DNA of 64,000 bases from an uncultured Pedobacter sp. (lineage in GTDB: Bacteria; Bacteroidota; Bacteroidia; Sphingobacteriales; Sphingobacteriaceae): NCBI RefSeq assembly GCF_946479715.1, contig NZ_CAMLHF010000003.1, forward strand, positions 10,425 through 74,424, in the 5' to 3' direction. This document shows positions 45,000-53,571 of the stretch, in pieces; position 1 is the first letter of the stretch, and each line of letters begins with the position of its first letter. The position numbers and the translations under genes are program-made. Below the pieces are notes generated by a model. That model was given only the letters and a program-made list of their open reading frames with translations. It had not been told where the DNA came from and did not search any database.

Positions 45000-47213
45000 A
45001 TGACTATTAGTAAAAAGCATCTTTTAGGATTGCTGACTGTTTCCGGATTACTTCTGGCTTATAAAAGCGATAAAATTGGCTCAGCAGGCGCTTCTTATTA
45101 TGCGCCACTAACCGGGTATGCTGATACCATTGGTAAGTACAGAGACTGGAAAGTTACCGGAGGCAATGGTGAAAACATAAAATATTCGAAGCTTAAACAG
45201 ATTAATACCGGTAATGTAAGCCAGCTAAAGGTTGCATGGGTATATCATTCGGAGCAAAATGACAATACCAAATTCGGCTCCATTCAGTGCAATCCCATCA
45301 TCGTTAATAACGTACTATACGGAGTATCTCCAAAATTAAAGCTGTTTGCAATAGATGCAGCTACTGGAAAAGAAAAATGGAATTTCGATCCGGCCGATTC
45401 TACCATAAATAAAACATGGCACCGCAATAGTGTAAACATGAACAGGGGCGTGGCCTATTGGCAGGAAGGGGCCGATAAGCGAATCATTTATACTGTTGGC
45501 CCAATTGCCTTTGCCGTAAATGCGGTTAACGGTAAACTGATCTCAGGTTTTGGTAAAGACGGCGGGATAGACCTGAGGAAGGGACTTGGCAGAGAAGAGA
45601 GTAAGGTTTTTGTAGCGCCTACTTCTCCTGTTATGGTTTATAAAAACCTGTTCTTTTTAAGCGGTTATGTAGGAGAGGAAACGCCCGGATACATCCGCGC
45701 ATTTGATGTGAAAACAGGAAAGCAGAAGTGGGTGTTCCATACCATTCCTATGCCCGGCGAGCCCGGATATGAAACCTGGGAAGATAAAACGGCTTACAAA
45801 CGAATGGGCTCAACCAACAGCTGGTCGGGCTTTAGTCTGGATGAAAAGAGAGGGATTCTGTTTGCCGGAACGGGTAATCCCAGCAATGATTTTTACGGGG
45901 GTGACCGACTGGGTAAAGGTTTGTATGCCAATTGTGTACTGGCTTTAGATGCCCTTACCGGAAAATTGAAGTGGCATTTTCAAACTGTACACCACGATGT
46001 ATGGGATATGGATATTTCCAGTCCGCCAATATTGACTACAATAACCCGTCAGGGTAAAAAGATAGATGCCGTAGCTCAAACTACTAAAACAGGGCTTATT
46101 TTTGTTTTTGAAAGGGCTACAGGCAAGCCACTTTTTCCTATTGTGGAAAAGAAGATGATCACAAATACGCCAATTATTGGTGAGAAACTCTGGCCAACCC
46201 AGCCATTTCCTGTTTTACCTAAACCTTTTGCAAGACAGATTTTAACAGAGAATGATCTGAATACTTTAGTTAGTGATTCCTCTCATCAGGACATTAAAAA
46301 ACGCTTTAAAACTTACCGTTCGCAGGGAATATATACCCCGCCAACCAAAGAAGGAACGATTATTTTTCCGGGGTATGATGGTGGAGGTGAGTGGGGAGGC
46401 CCGGCCTTTGACCCAGAATCAAATATCCTGTACGTAAATGCCAATGAAATGGCCTGGGTATTGAACCTTGTGGAGAATGAACCACCTGTAACTACAGCGC
46501 AAACGAATCTGGAAGCTGGAGCAGCCCTATACAACAAACACTGTATGGTTTGCCATGGCCCGGAACGTTTGGGAGCTGGCGATTATCCATCAATAGTGGG
46601 TGTAGAAAAGAAATATAACCTTACCCAGTTCACCGAACTGTTATCTACTGGCAGGAGAATGATGCCGGGATTTAATCACCTCAGCAAAGAAGAAAAAAAT
46701 GCAATAGGGTCTTTTATTCTTGATCTTAAAGCTGAACAGGCTAAGCCATATACCGGAAAATCGGAGGCCAAAACGGCAAAGGCAGCAAAACCTTCTTATG
46801 GATCTACAGGATATAACAAGTTCCTGACTAAGGAAGGTTATCCGGCGATCAGTCCTCCCTGGGGTACTTTAAATGCCATCAACCTGAATACCGGAAAGTA
46901 TGTGTGGAAGGTTCCTTTCGGAGAATTTGAAGAGCTGAAAAAGAAAGGTGTGCCTACTACGGGAAGAGAGAATTACGGAGGTCCCGTGGTTACGGCAGGC
47001 GGACTTATTTTTATTGGTGCCACGGCCGACGGTAAATTCAGGGCAATAGATAAAAAGACGGGTAAAATACTTTTCGAAACAGACTTGCCTGCACCGGGTG
47101 TAGCCACACCGGCAGTGTATGAAGCTGATGGTAAGCAATATGTGGTTATTGCCTGCGGAGGATCGAAATGGGGAGGTAAGTCTAGCGATGCTTATGTGGC
47201 GTTTACACTTTAG
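45000..47213 (+). CDS. PQQ-type propeller dehydrogenase with inserted cytochrome c domain
   Basis: The 737-residue protein has an N-terminal hydrophobic export signal (LLGLLTVSGLLLAYKSD). Propeller repeats with tryptophan-docking text follow (LFAIDAATGKEKWNFDP, IRAFDVKTGKQKWVFHT, VLALDALTGKLKWHFQTVHHDVWDMDISSPPIL), as in membrane glucose dehydrogenase relatives. A c-type haem domain is inserted at about 500-585 (CMVCH, C515 and C518 with H519; axial Met in RRMMPGF). The last blade comes back at about 610-737 (LNAINLNTGKYVWKVPFGE). It probably oxidises a sugar or alcohol in the periplasm and passes electrons through the haem; PQQ use is inferred and the host's PQQ source is unknown. Confidence 0.85.
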   Translation: MTISKKHLLGLLTVSGLLLAYKSDKIGSAGASYYAPLTGYADTIGKYRDWKVTGGNGENIKYSKLKQINTGNVSQLKVAWVYHSEQNDNTKFGSIQCNPIIVNNVLYGVSPKLKLFAIDAATGKEKWNFDPADSTINKTWHRNSVNMNRGVAYWQEGADKRIIYTVGPIAFAVNAVNGKLISGFGKDGGIDLRKGLGREESKVFVAPTSPVMVYKNLFFLSGYVGEETPGYIRAFDVKTGKQKWVFHTIPMPGEPGYETWEDKTAYKRMGSTNSWSGFSLDEKRGILFAGTGNPSNDFYGGDRLGKGLYANCVLALDALTGKLKWHFQTVHHDVWDMDISSPPILTTITRQGKKIDAVAQTTKTGLIFVFERATGKPLFPIVEKKMITNTPIIGEKLWPTQPFPVLPKPFARQILTENDLNTLVSDSSHQDIKKRFKTYRSQGIYTPPTKEGTIIFPGYDGGGEWGGPAFDPESNILYVNANEMAWVLNLVENEPPVTTAQTNLEAGAALYNKHCMVCHGPERLGAGDYPSIVGVEKKYNLTQFTELLSTGRRMMPGFNHLSKEEKNAIGSFILDLKAEQAKPYTGKSEAKTAKAAKPSYGSTGYNKFLTKEGYPAISPPWGTLNAINLNTGKYVWKVPFGEFEELKKKGVPTTGRENYGGPVVTAGGLIFIGATADGKFRAIDKKTGKILFETDLPAPGVATPAVYEADGKQYVVIACGGSKWGGKSSDAYVAFTL

Positions 47214-47277
47214 TAAGTAAATGTTAACCTACTGTTAAATATTTTATATAGCTTTACTGTAAGGGATTAAAATATTT

Positions 47278-47877
47278 ATGGACGCTTACAGTAACTTTTC
47301 CGATCTGGAACTGACTGTTTCATTGAAACAGGGGGATGAACGTGCGTTCAGACAGGTATTCGATCTGCATTTCAGTAAGCTATATGTTTTCTGTTTTAGG
47401 TTCTTAAAAAACAGGGAAAGGGCTGAAGAGATTGTTCACGATGCTTTGCTGAATGTTTGGGTTAACCGCGACAGGTTAAATGAAGACCTTTCGGTGCTGC
47501 CTTATCTGTATACCATTACCAGAAGGCTGGCTTTAAATGCACTAAGGGATCTGGCTACCTCGCAAAGGGCTATTGACAGGCTTTGGGCTGATATGGAAAA
47601 AGCGAGCAATGAAACGGAAGAGGCTGTGCTGTTGAGCGACCTGAGGCAGTTTACGGAAAGCGCATTGGTGCATTTGCCGCCACAGCAGCAGCTGATCTTT
47701 AGAATGAGCAGGTACCAGGGGCTTAGCTATGATGAGATTGCAGAGCAGTTGAACTTGTCGAGGAATACGGTGAAGAACCATCTGGTTGCAGCGCTGAAGA
47801 CTTTGCGTACGCATTTTAACCAGTCGGATGTGGCTTATTTTATATTGCTTTCTACTACATTGATGGGAGTGAGGTAA
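47278..47877 (+). CDS. ECF-type RNA polymerase sigma factor
   Basis: The 199-residue protein has sigma-2 (GDERAFRQVFDLHFSKLYVFCFRFLKNRERAEEIVHDALLNVWVNRDRL) and sigma-4 (LPPQQQLIFRMSRYQGLSYDEIAEQLNLSRNTVKNHLVAALKTLRTHF) regions and a short hydrophobic tail (VAYFILLSTTLMGVR), the usual form in Bacteroidota. Genes of this type are normally followed by a FecR anti-sigma gene and a SusCD pair. Here neither follows; a convergent histidine kinase gene is next. The partner must be elsewhere or absent. Confidence 0.92.
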   Translation: MDAYSNFSDLELTVSLKQGDERAFRQVFDLHFSKLYVFCFRFLKNRERAEEIVHDALLNVWVNRDRLNEDLSVLPYLYTITRRLALNALRDLATSQRAIDRLWADMEKASNETEEAVLLSDLRQFTESALVHLPPQQQLIFRMSRYQGLSYDEIAEQLNLSRNTVKNHLVAALKTLRTHFNQSDVAYFILLSTTLMGVR

Positions 47878-47923
47878 AACTGTCGTCGGGATGACGAAGA
47901 AGAATGAGGAATGATGAGATTGG

Positions 47924-49162
47924 TTAAAAAGCAATGCTAAACCTGTGCATGTTATTTTCATACTGATAAGTAACCTGCCATTTGTTGATGTTGCAGATCT
48001 GCTTTACAATTGAAAGTCCGAGTCCGTTGCCTTTGTACCCGGCAGTTCCTTTGCCAAATCTGGTAAATAATTTAGATTCGGGGAAAGAAAGTGGTTCTCC
48101 TTCATTGCTGATCGTCAGCGATTGTTCATTAAGGTTAAAAACTATTTTTGCACCGGGAGTTGTGTAAGAGAGGGCATTGGTCAGCAAATTGGAAATCAAG
48201 ACTTCCATCAGGAATTGGCTTGCATATACGACCTTAGGGGCCATATGCTGTTCCACATATAAATTTTTATGCTGAAACAGGTCTTCCATTAAATCAAAGT
48301 TGCGTTTCAAAACATCTTCCATTGATACCCATTGCACGTCTGTAAATGCATTATTTTCCAGCTTGGCCAATAATAGCAATCCCTTGTTTACTTTACTAAG
48401 GCGTATTGTTGCTTCTTTTGCATCATTAAGTAACCGGGCGATATCTCCTGTTAATGGCTTCTGACTGATACTTTCCAGCCTCGTTTTTAATATGCTGAGA
48501 GGGGTTTGAATTTCATGGGAAGCATTCTCAGTAAATTCCTTTAATGCGGTATATTCCCTTTTTCCCCTGGCCGCTAAATCAATAAGCACATTGTTCATTT
48601 CCTTAAATTCAGTAACGTCGGTAAGCGTTAGCTGTAATTCTTCTTTTGAACTCACAGAGTACCCCTTCATCCGCTTCAGGTTTATTAAAAATGGCTTCCA
48701 GATTCTGCGGCTAATGAAATAGTTAACCAAGGTGCCTAGTACGATTAAGAGGGCAGCTATGGACAGAAAAATGTAGATGATGGTTTTGGAATAATTGTCC
48801 CAGCCAATATAAGTAGTCATCACCCTGATGCGGTAAGGCTGACCATTGATCTTTTTGCTCTCTGAGAAGTAATAATACCCTTCCGTTACTTTTTGGAGCC
48901 GGTCATAAATTACGGTGTCTTTAAAAACTTTAGGCAGTTTCATCAGGCTTTCATCACCCTTAGTGATGGTTACCAATGGAAAGGCTACTGTTCGCCCCAT
49001 GTGGATTTCTTCGGCCACCATGTCCGTCTGTAATTCCAGCTGCTCTTCTATTTCTTTAGATATTTCATTCCTTAGAAAAAGGAACAACATACATCCGGTA
49101 ATGCCCAACACCACGGCACTAAGCCAAAAGTGGTAATAACTAATTTTTGACAGGAGTCTCAC
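47924..49162 (-). CDS. Sensor histidine kinase
   Basis: The 412-residue protein has a first TM helix (about 13-30), a periplasmic domain (about 31-125), a second TM (about 128-150), a HAMP-like linker, and a HisKA domain with H216 in TENASHEIQTPLSILKTRLE. The HATPase_c domain shows LLTNALSYT (N box) and GKGTAGYKGNGLGLSIVKQI (G box). It overlaps the response regulator gene by one base and is the partner of that protein. A role in controlling the divergent iron-uptake cluster is inferred from position. Confidence 0.93.
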   Translation of the reverse strand: MRLLSKISYYHFWLSAVVLGITGCMLFLFLRNEISKEIEEQLELQTDMVAEEIHMGRTVAFPLVTITKGDESLMKLPKVFKDTVIYDRLQKVTEGYYYFSESKKINGQPYRIRVMTTYIGWDNYSKTIIYIFLSIAALLIVLGTLVNYFISRRIWKPFLINLKRMKGYSVSSKEELQLTLTDVTEFKEMNNVLIDLAARGKREYTALKEFTENASHEIQTPLSILKTRLESISQKPLTGDIARLLNDAKEATIRLSKVNKGLLLLAKLENNAFTDVQWVSMEDVLKRNFDLMEDLFQHKNLYVEQHMAPKVVYASQFLMEVLISNLLTNALSYTTPGAKIVFNLNEQSLTISNEGEPLSFPESKLFTRFGKGTAGYKGNGLGLSIVKQICNINKWQVTYQYENNMHRFSIAF

Positions 49163-49836
49163 TAGTAGGTAAACTTATAGCCCATTCCATATACTGTTTT
49201 GATGTAGTCTTTGCCCGAAATATTGCAGAGTTTTTTTCTCAGATTCTTCATGTGTACATATACTGTGTCGAAATTATCACTCTGGTCGAAATGATCGCCC
49301 CAGAGGTGTTCAACTATTGATGCTTTACTAACCACACGGTTCTTATTGATGACAAAATAAATGAGCATGTCGTATTCTTTTCTGGTAAGGCTTACCTCGC
49401 TGTCTTTGAAAAAGAATGATTTAGAGGAGGGGTGCATGGTAAAATCATCGAATGTGATTTGTTCGGCGCCTTTTAATGTTTTTCTGCGGTATATGGCATT
49501 CACTCGAGCGTTCAGTTCTTCGAGATAAAAAGGTTTTGTGAGGTAATCGTCGGCTCCGAGGTTTAGCCCATTTAGTTTGTCCTGAAGCGAATCTTTTGCC
49601 GAAAGAATAAGGATTCCGGTTTCGAGGTGACTTTTTCTAATGTCTTCGATTAGGTCTATTCCGCTTCCATCGGGCAGGGTTATGTCGAGCACCACCACAT
49701 CATACATGTAGTCCCTTAGTTTCTGCTCTGCCTGGCCAAAAGTTACAGCCTGTTCGCATATGCAATCGAGTGAGCTGAAATAGGTTTCCATTTCTTCCAA
49801 TAGCACTGGTTCATCTTCTACAAACAACACCTTCAT
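49162..49836 (-). CDS. OmpR-family response regulator
   Basis: The 224-residue protein has a receiver domain (KVLFVEDEPVLLEEM, phospho-acceptor D51 in VVVLDITLPDGSG, LSAKDSLQDKLNGLNLGADDYLTKPF) and a winged-helix effector (SLTRKEYDMLIYFVINKNRVVSKASIVEHLWGDHFDQSDNFDTVYVHMKNLRKKL ... VYGMGYKF). It is divergent from the DUF4856 gene; direct repeats of the type used by OmpR regulators lie between them. Confidence 0.95.
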   Translation of the reverse strand: MKVLFVEDEPVLLEEMETYFSSLDCICEQAVTFGQAEQKLRDYMYDVVVLDITLPDGSGIDLIEDIRKSHLETGILILSAKDSLQDKLNGLNLGADDYLTKPFYLEELNARVNAIYRRKTLKGAEQITFDDFTMHPSSKSFFFKDSEVSLTRKEYDMLIYFVINKNRVVSKASIVEHLWGDHFDQSDNFDTVYVHMKNLRKKLCNISGKDYIKTVYGMGYKFTY

Positions 49837-49871
49837 AAATATTTTTCAAATTAATTTTGATTTTTTAAGAC

Positions 49872-49891
49872 TCTTTAGAAATTCTTTAGAA
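49872..49891. promoter_or_regulatory. Direct-repeat binding site for an OmpR-type regulator
   Basis: TCTTTAGAA occurs at 49872-49880 and again at 49883-49891, an 11-base period that places both on the same DNA face. A weaker third copy (GCTTTAATA) follows at 49895. They precede a near-consensus -7 box (AATATTTG, about 49900-49907) for the DUF4856 operon. Confidence 0.55.
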
Positions 49892-49977
49892 TTGGCTTTA
49901 ATATTTGCAGCAAGATTAACACTTATTTAGACTTAATACAAACAATATAGTAATAAATTATATAATCAAATAGAAAA

Positions 49978-51078
49978 ATGAAAATTCAATACTTTAAGAG
50001 TTCAGTATTTATTGCCCTAGCAGTTGCGGGTCTTACTTCATGTAAGAAAGATAAGGTTCAGGATGACGTCATTCCTCCTTATGAAGTGCCAACAACTTAT
50101 AATTTCGCCGGAGCAAATTACACTGCCTCATCTCAAAGGGTGAAAATGGCATTAGAGTTAAACTCTTACCTTGGAACTGCATTAAATGCTACCATTACTT
50201 CAACAAAAGCAAATGATTATTTTAACAATACTAATAATCCATTTACCACTGATGCAACTCTAAACGCATCTGGTGTTAAACTGGCTGACAAAACTGCTGA
50301 TGCTGCAACTTTCACAGAATTCTTTGTGCAGCAAGCTGCAAACAGTACTAAAAATGGTGTTGAAGCTACAAACGGTACTGCAGGTTATGTAATTAAAGGT
50401 ACTTCAAAAAGATTGGTAAGTGCAACCGGTTTAGAGTACAATCAGGCGGTGGCTAAAGGTATGATGGGTGCTTTATTCTTTAAAGAGGCCATTAATATCC
50501 TTAACAGTGTACCTGATGCTAATAATGTTACTGTAACTAATGGTACAACTGCGATGCAACGCAGCTGGGATGAAGCCTTTGGTTATTTAGGCGTGCCTGT
50601 TGATTACAATCCGGACAAAACCTATGCTAACACTGATGCAATCAGACCATTATTATGGGGTGGTTACCTTGCTGAGCGTGGTAAAGGAATTGAAGCAGGT
50701 AAAGTAATTTTTAATGCTTTCTTAAAAGGCCGTGCTGCAATTGGAGCAAAAGATTATGTAGTTGTAAAAGAGCAGATCACTATTATCCAGGCTAAATGGG
50801 AGCAATTGGTTGCTGCTGCAGCGCTTGCTTACACTACAATACCTACTAATTCAGTAAGTGTTGGTGACCTGCCGACTCAGCTCCATGCTTTATCTGAAGG
50901 TTTTGGATTTATTTCATGCTTCAAATATCGCCCTGCAAACAGTAAATTAACTGAAGCAAACTACCAGAAGCTTAAGGCAACTATCGGTACTAATTTCTAT
51001 ACTTTAATCAATGAGGCTAATTTTACCAAATTGGTTGAGGCGCAAAATATATTGAAAACAACCTACGGTTTAAACTAA
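49978..51078 (+). CDS. DUF4856 lipoprotein
   Basis: The 366-residue protein has lipobox AVAGLTSC (C22), then the DUF4856 pattern: YNFAGANYTASSQRVKMALELNSYLGTA, FVQQAANSTKNGVEA, AVAKGMMGALFFKEAINIL and TAMQRSWDEAFGYLGVPVDY. Members are commonly found next to imelysin and TonB receptor genes, as here, and are thought to be surface proteins of metal uptake. A rho-independent-like stem separates it from imelysin. The direct repeats upstream suggest two-component control. Confidence 0.8.
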   Translation: MKIQYFKSSVFIALAVAGLTSCKKDKVQDDVIPPYEVPTTYNFAGANYTASSQRVKMALELNSYLGTALNATITSTKANDYFNNTNNPFTTDATLNASGVKLADKTADAATFTEFFVQQAANSTKNGVEATNGTAGYVIKGTSKRLVSATGLEYNQAVAKGMMGALFFKEAINILNSVPDANNVTVTNGTTAMQRSWDEAFGYLGVPVDYNPDKTYANTDAIRPLLWGGYLAERGKGIEAGKVIFNAFLKGRAAIGAKDYVVVKEQITIIQAKWEQLVAAAALAYTTIPTNSVSVGDLPTQLHALSEGFGFISCFKYRPANSKLTEANYQKLKATIGTNFYTLINEANFTKLVEAQNILKTTYGLN

Positions 51079-51097
51079 ACAGCAGTTTTGTTTTACT

Positions 51098-51129
51098 AAA
51101 GCTCCTGGCACTTTTGCGCCAGGAGCTTT
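51098..51129 (+). terminator. Stem-loop between the DUF4856 and imelysin genes
   Basis: A 12-bp perfect stem AAAGCTCCTGGC/GCCAGGAGCTTT has an 8-base loop and only a short T-stretch after it. It could be a partial terminator or mRNA-processing stem that lowers expression of the downstream genes. Confidence 0.6.
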
Positions 51130-51156
51130 CATTGTTAATACATTAAGTTAAAGAAT

Positions 51157-52245
51157 ATGAATATCAATCGAATCAAATACGGCATGGGGGCCACGATACT
51201 GGCACTTACAGTTTTCATCATTGCATGCTCCAAAAAATCGGGCACAGACAATGGCCCAAAAGCAGATGGTTTTGATAAAGCCGGTATGCTAACGAACTAT
51301 GCTGACAATTTGATCATTCCCGCATATATGGGGCTGCAGGACCAGATTACTCAGCTGGAAACCGCTGCAAATACGTTTCTTACTACTCCGAATGCGGGTA
51401 ACCAACAAACTTTAAAAACTGCATTTAAGACAGCATACCTGCAATATGAGCAGGTATCAGTGAATCAGTTTGGCCCTTCAGAGCGGGTTTTACTTAATAA
51501 TTTTCTGAATACTTTTCCTGCAGATAACGCGGTAATTGACGGAAACATTACCCGTGGAACTTACGACCTGACGCAAAATTCCACCATCGATCAGCAGGGT
51601 TTCCCTTCGCTTGATTATGTGTTGTTTGCCCAGGATGCATTGGCCAAATTCAGTGGTAGCAGTGCTGCTAACCGTAAAAAATATGTACAGGATCTGCTTG
51701 GGCGAATGAAAACGCTTACAAGTGGTGTAGTCACTACCTGGAAAAATACATACAGGGCAGAATTTGTACAAAATACGCGTTCGGATGCCGGTAGTCCTAT
51801 TGCTTTTTTGATCAACCAGTTCGCCTTTGAAATGGATCAGATGAAGGGACCCCGTATTGGATGGCCTTTTGGTAAACAGTCGGGAGGAGTTCAATATCCG
51901 GATAAAACAGAAGGTTATCACGCCGGGATATCGGTTTCACTGGCGGTAGCAAACTTAACCAACCTTAAAAAGATGTTTAGCGGAAATAACAGTGGTAAGG
52001 GGATGTCTGATTACCTGGTGGCTTTAAATAAGAAACCATTAAGTGATGATGTGCTTAAACAGTTTGATTTGGCTATTGCAAAATTGAATGCCGTATCTGA
52101 TCCGTTCTCAACTGCTTTGGTCAATCAGAAAACAGAAATCGAAGCGGCCTACCGTGAAATACAGATACTATTGACACTGATCAAGACAGACGTAGCTTCG
52201 GCAACAGGCGTGCGTATTACCTACCAGGATACGGATGGTGATTAA
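51157..52245 (+). CDS. Imelysin-family lipoprotein
   Basis: The 362-residue lipoprotein (C24 after LTVFIIA) is built of helices typical of the imelysin/EfeO peptidase-like fold: FPSLDYVLFAQDALAKF, FEMDQMKGPRIGWPFGKQSGG and DKTEGYHAGISVSLAVANLTNLKKMFSG. The usual GxHxxE metal motif is only partly kept (GYHAGIS), so proteolysis is unlikely. Members bind iron or haem at the surface. Its stop overlaps the next start by 11 bases. Confidence 0.82.
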   Translation: MNINRIKYGMGATILALTVFIIACSKKSGTDNGPKADGFDKAGMLTNYADNLIIPAYMGLQDQITQLETAANTFLTTPNAGNQQTLKTAFKTAYLQYEQVSVNQFGPSERVLLNNFLNTFPADNAVIDGNITRGTYDLTQNSTIDQQGFPSLDYVLFAQDALAKFSGSSAANRKKYVQDLLGRMKTLTSGVVTTWKNTYRAEFVQNTRSDAGSPIAFLINQFAFEMDQMKGPRIGWPFGKQSGGVQYPDKTEGYHAGISVSLAVANLTNLKKMFSGNNSGKGMSDYLVALNKKPLSDDVLKQFDLAIAKLNAVSDPFSTALVNQKTEIEAAYREIQILLTLIKTDVASATGVRITYQDTDGD

Positions 52246-53569
52246 TCATCATCTTCAAAAGCCTGTACCTATTGCACCACTGGTTATTTTCAGGGTGCTT
52301 TTTGGGTTAATGATGTTTGCCGGAATTATGCGTTTCTGGCTCAATGGCTGGATAATGGATTTGTATGTCACGCCCCGGTTTTACTTTAGTTACTGGGGAT
52401 TTGAGTGGGTGCATCCACTTGGAGATACAGGGATGCACCTGCTTTTTTTGCTGGCTGGAGTTTCGGCTCTGGGAATGGCGGCAGGCTTTCTCTATCGCAT
52501 TACAGCGGTGGCCTTTTTCCTGAGCTTTACCTATATTGAGTTGATTGATGCGACCAATTATCTCAATCACTATTACTTTATTAGTCTGGTTGGATTTTTA
52601 ATGATCTGGCTGCCTGCAAACCGGTATTTTTCCATTGATGTAAAAATATGGCCTGATTTAAAGCGTGATATGGTCCCGTTATGGACCATTGGTATCATCC
52701 GTTTGCAAATTGCGGTAGTTTACTTTTTTGCAGGGCTTGCCAAACTCAGTCTTGACTGGCTGCTGGAGGCTACCCCCATGAAAATCTGGCTGCCTGCCAA
52801 AAGCCATTTGCCGCTCATCGGCGGCCTGATGTACAAAAGCTGGGTCGCTTACTTGTTCAGCTGGTTTGGTGCGGTATACGATCTTTTTATCGCTTTCTTT
52901 TTAATTAGCCGGAAGACGCGTCCCATCGCCTATGTTTTTGTGATCGGCTTCCATTTGGCTACTGCTTTGTTCTTTCCGGGCATAGGGATGTTCCCTTATG
53001 TGATGATCATCTGTAGCTTTATTTTCTTCAGCTCTTCCGCTCAGCAAAAATTACTGAATCGGATTAAAGACCCGGGGAAATCTAATTCCAACAATAGCTT
53101 TTATCAGTTGCCTGTGCGCGTAAACATGATGTTTATGTGGGCTTTAGGCCTCTATTTTTGTGTTCAATTAGTTGTTCCCTTACGGTTTTTAGCTTATCCT
53201 GGCCAGTTGTTCTGGTATGAGGAAGGGTATCGTTTTTCGTGGCGTGTAATGCTGATGGAAAAATCGGGCAATACTTTTTTTTATGTTAAAGAACCCTCTA
53301 CCGGAAAAACTTATGAAGTCAATAACAATGAATTTCTTACCCCTTTACAAGATAAGATGATGAGTACCCAACCGGATCTGATCTTACGTTATGCGCATTA
53401 CCTGGCATCGGTATATGAGCAGCGAGGACTTAAAGATCCGGCCGTTTATGCAGAATCTTATGTGGCACTGAACGGAGCACGTTCACGCCCATTTACTAAC
53501 CCCACTATTGATCTATCCAGGCAAGCACTTAGCTGGCGCCATTATACCTGGATATTACCCCCCCGTTAA
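52235..53569 (+). CDS. HTTM membrane protein, vitamin-K-dependent gamma-carboxylase homologue
   Basis: The 444-residue protein has about five hydrophobic helices in the first 270 residues and a soluble C-terminus. Text typical of gamma-glutamyl carboxylases is conserved: LNHYYFISLVGF (N111-H112), ANRYFSID, VPLWTIGIIRLQIAVVYFFAGLAKLSLDWL (K170) and GIGMFPYVMI. In human GGCX the counterparts Asn159, His160 and Lys218 are catalytic. Menaquinone, present in Bacteroidota, could serve as the vitamin K hydroquinone. The substrate protein is unknown; co-transcribed imelysin, DUF4856 or TonB proteins are candidates. Known catalytic role belongs to the metazoan family; activity here is inference. Confidence 0.75.
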   Translation: MVINHHLQKPVPIAPLVIFRVLFGLMMFAGIMRFWLNGWIMDLYVTPRFYFSYWGFEWVHPLGDTGMHLLFLLAGVSALGMAAGFLYRITAVAFFLSFTYIELIDATNYLNHYYFISLVGFLMIWLPANRYFSIDVKIWPDLKRDMVPLWTIGIIRLQIAVVYFFAGLAKLSLDWLLEATPMKIWLPAKSHLPLIGGLMYKSWVAYLFSWFGAVYDLFIAFFLISRKTRPIAYVFVIGFHLATALFFPGIGMFPYVMIICSFIFFSSSAQQKLLNRIKDPGKSNSNNSFYQLPVRVNMMFMWALGLYFCVQLVVPLRFLAYPGQLFWYEEGYRFSWRVMLMEKSGNTFFYVKEPSTGKTYEVNNNEFLTPLQDKMMSTQPDLILRYAHYLASVYEQRGLKDPAVYAESYVALNGARSRPFTNPTIDLSRQALSWRHYTWILPPR

Positions 53570-53571
53570 AA

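Noticed and set aside
47878..47923. Additional palindromic repeat copy
   Set aside because: Only a few bases (gggatgacgaag) match; too short to list as a separate element.
51490..51921. 143-codon minus-strand ORF inside the imelysin gene
   Set aside because: Antisense shadow of a real lipoprotein gene with clear family features; no recognisable protein.
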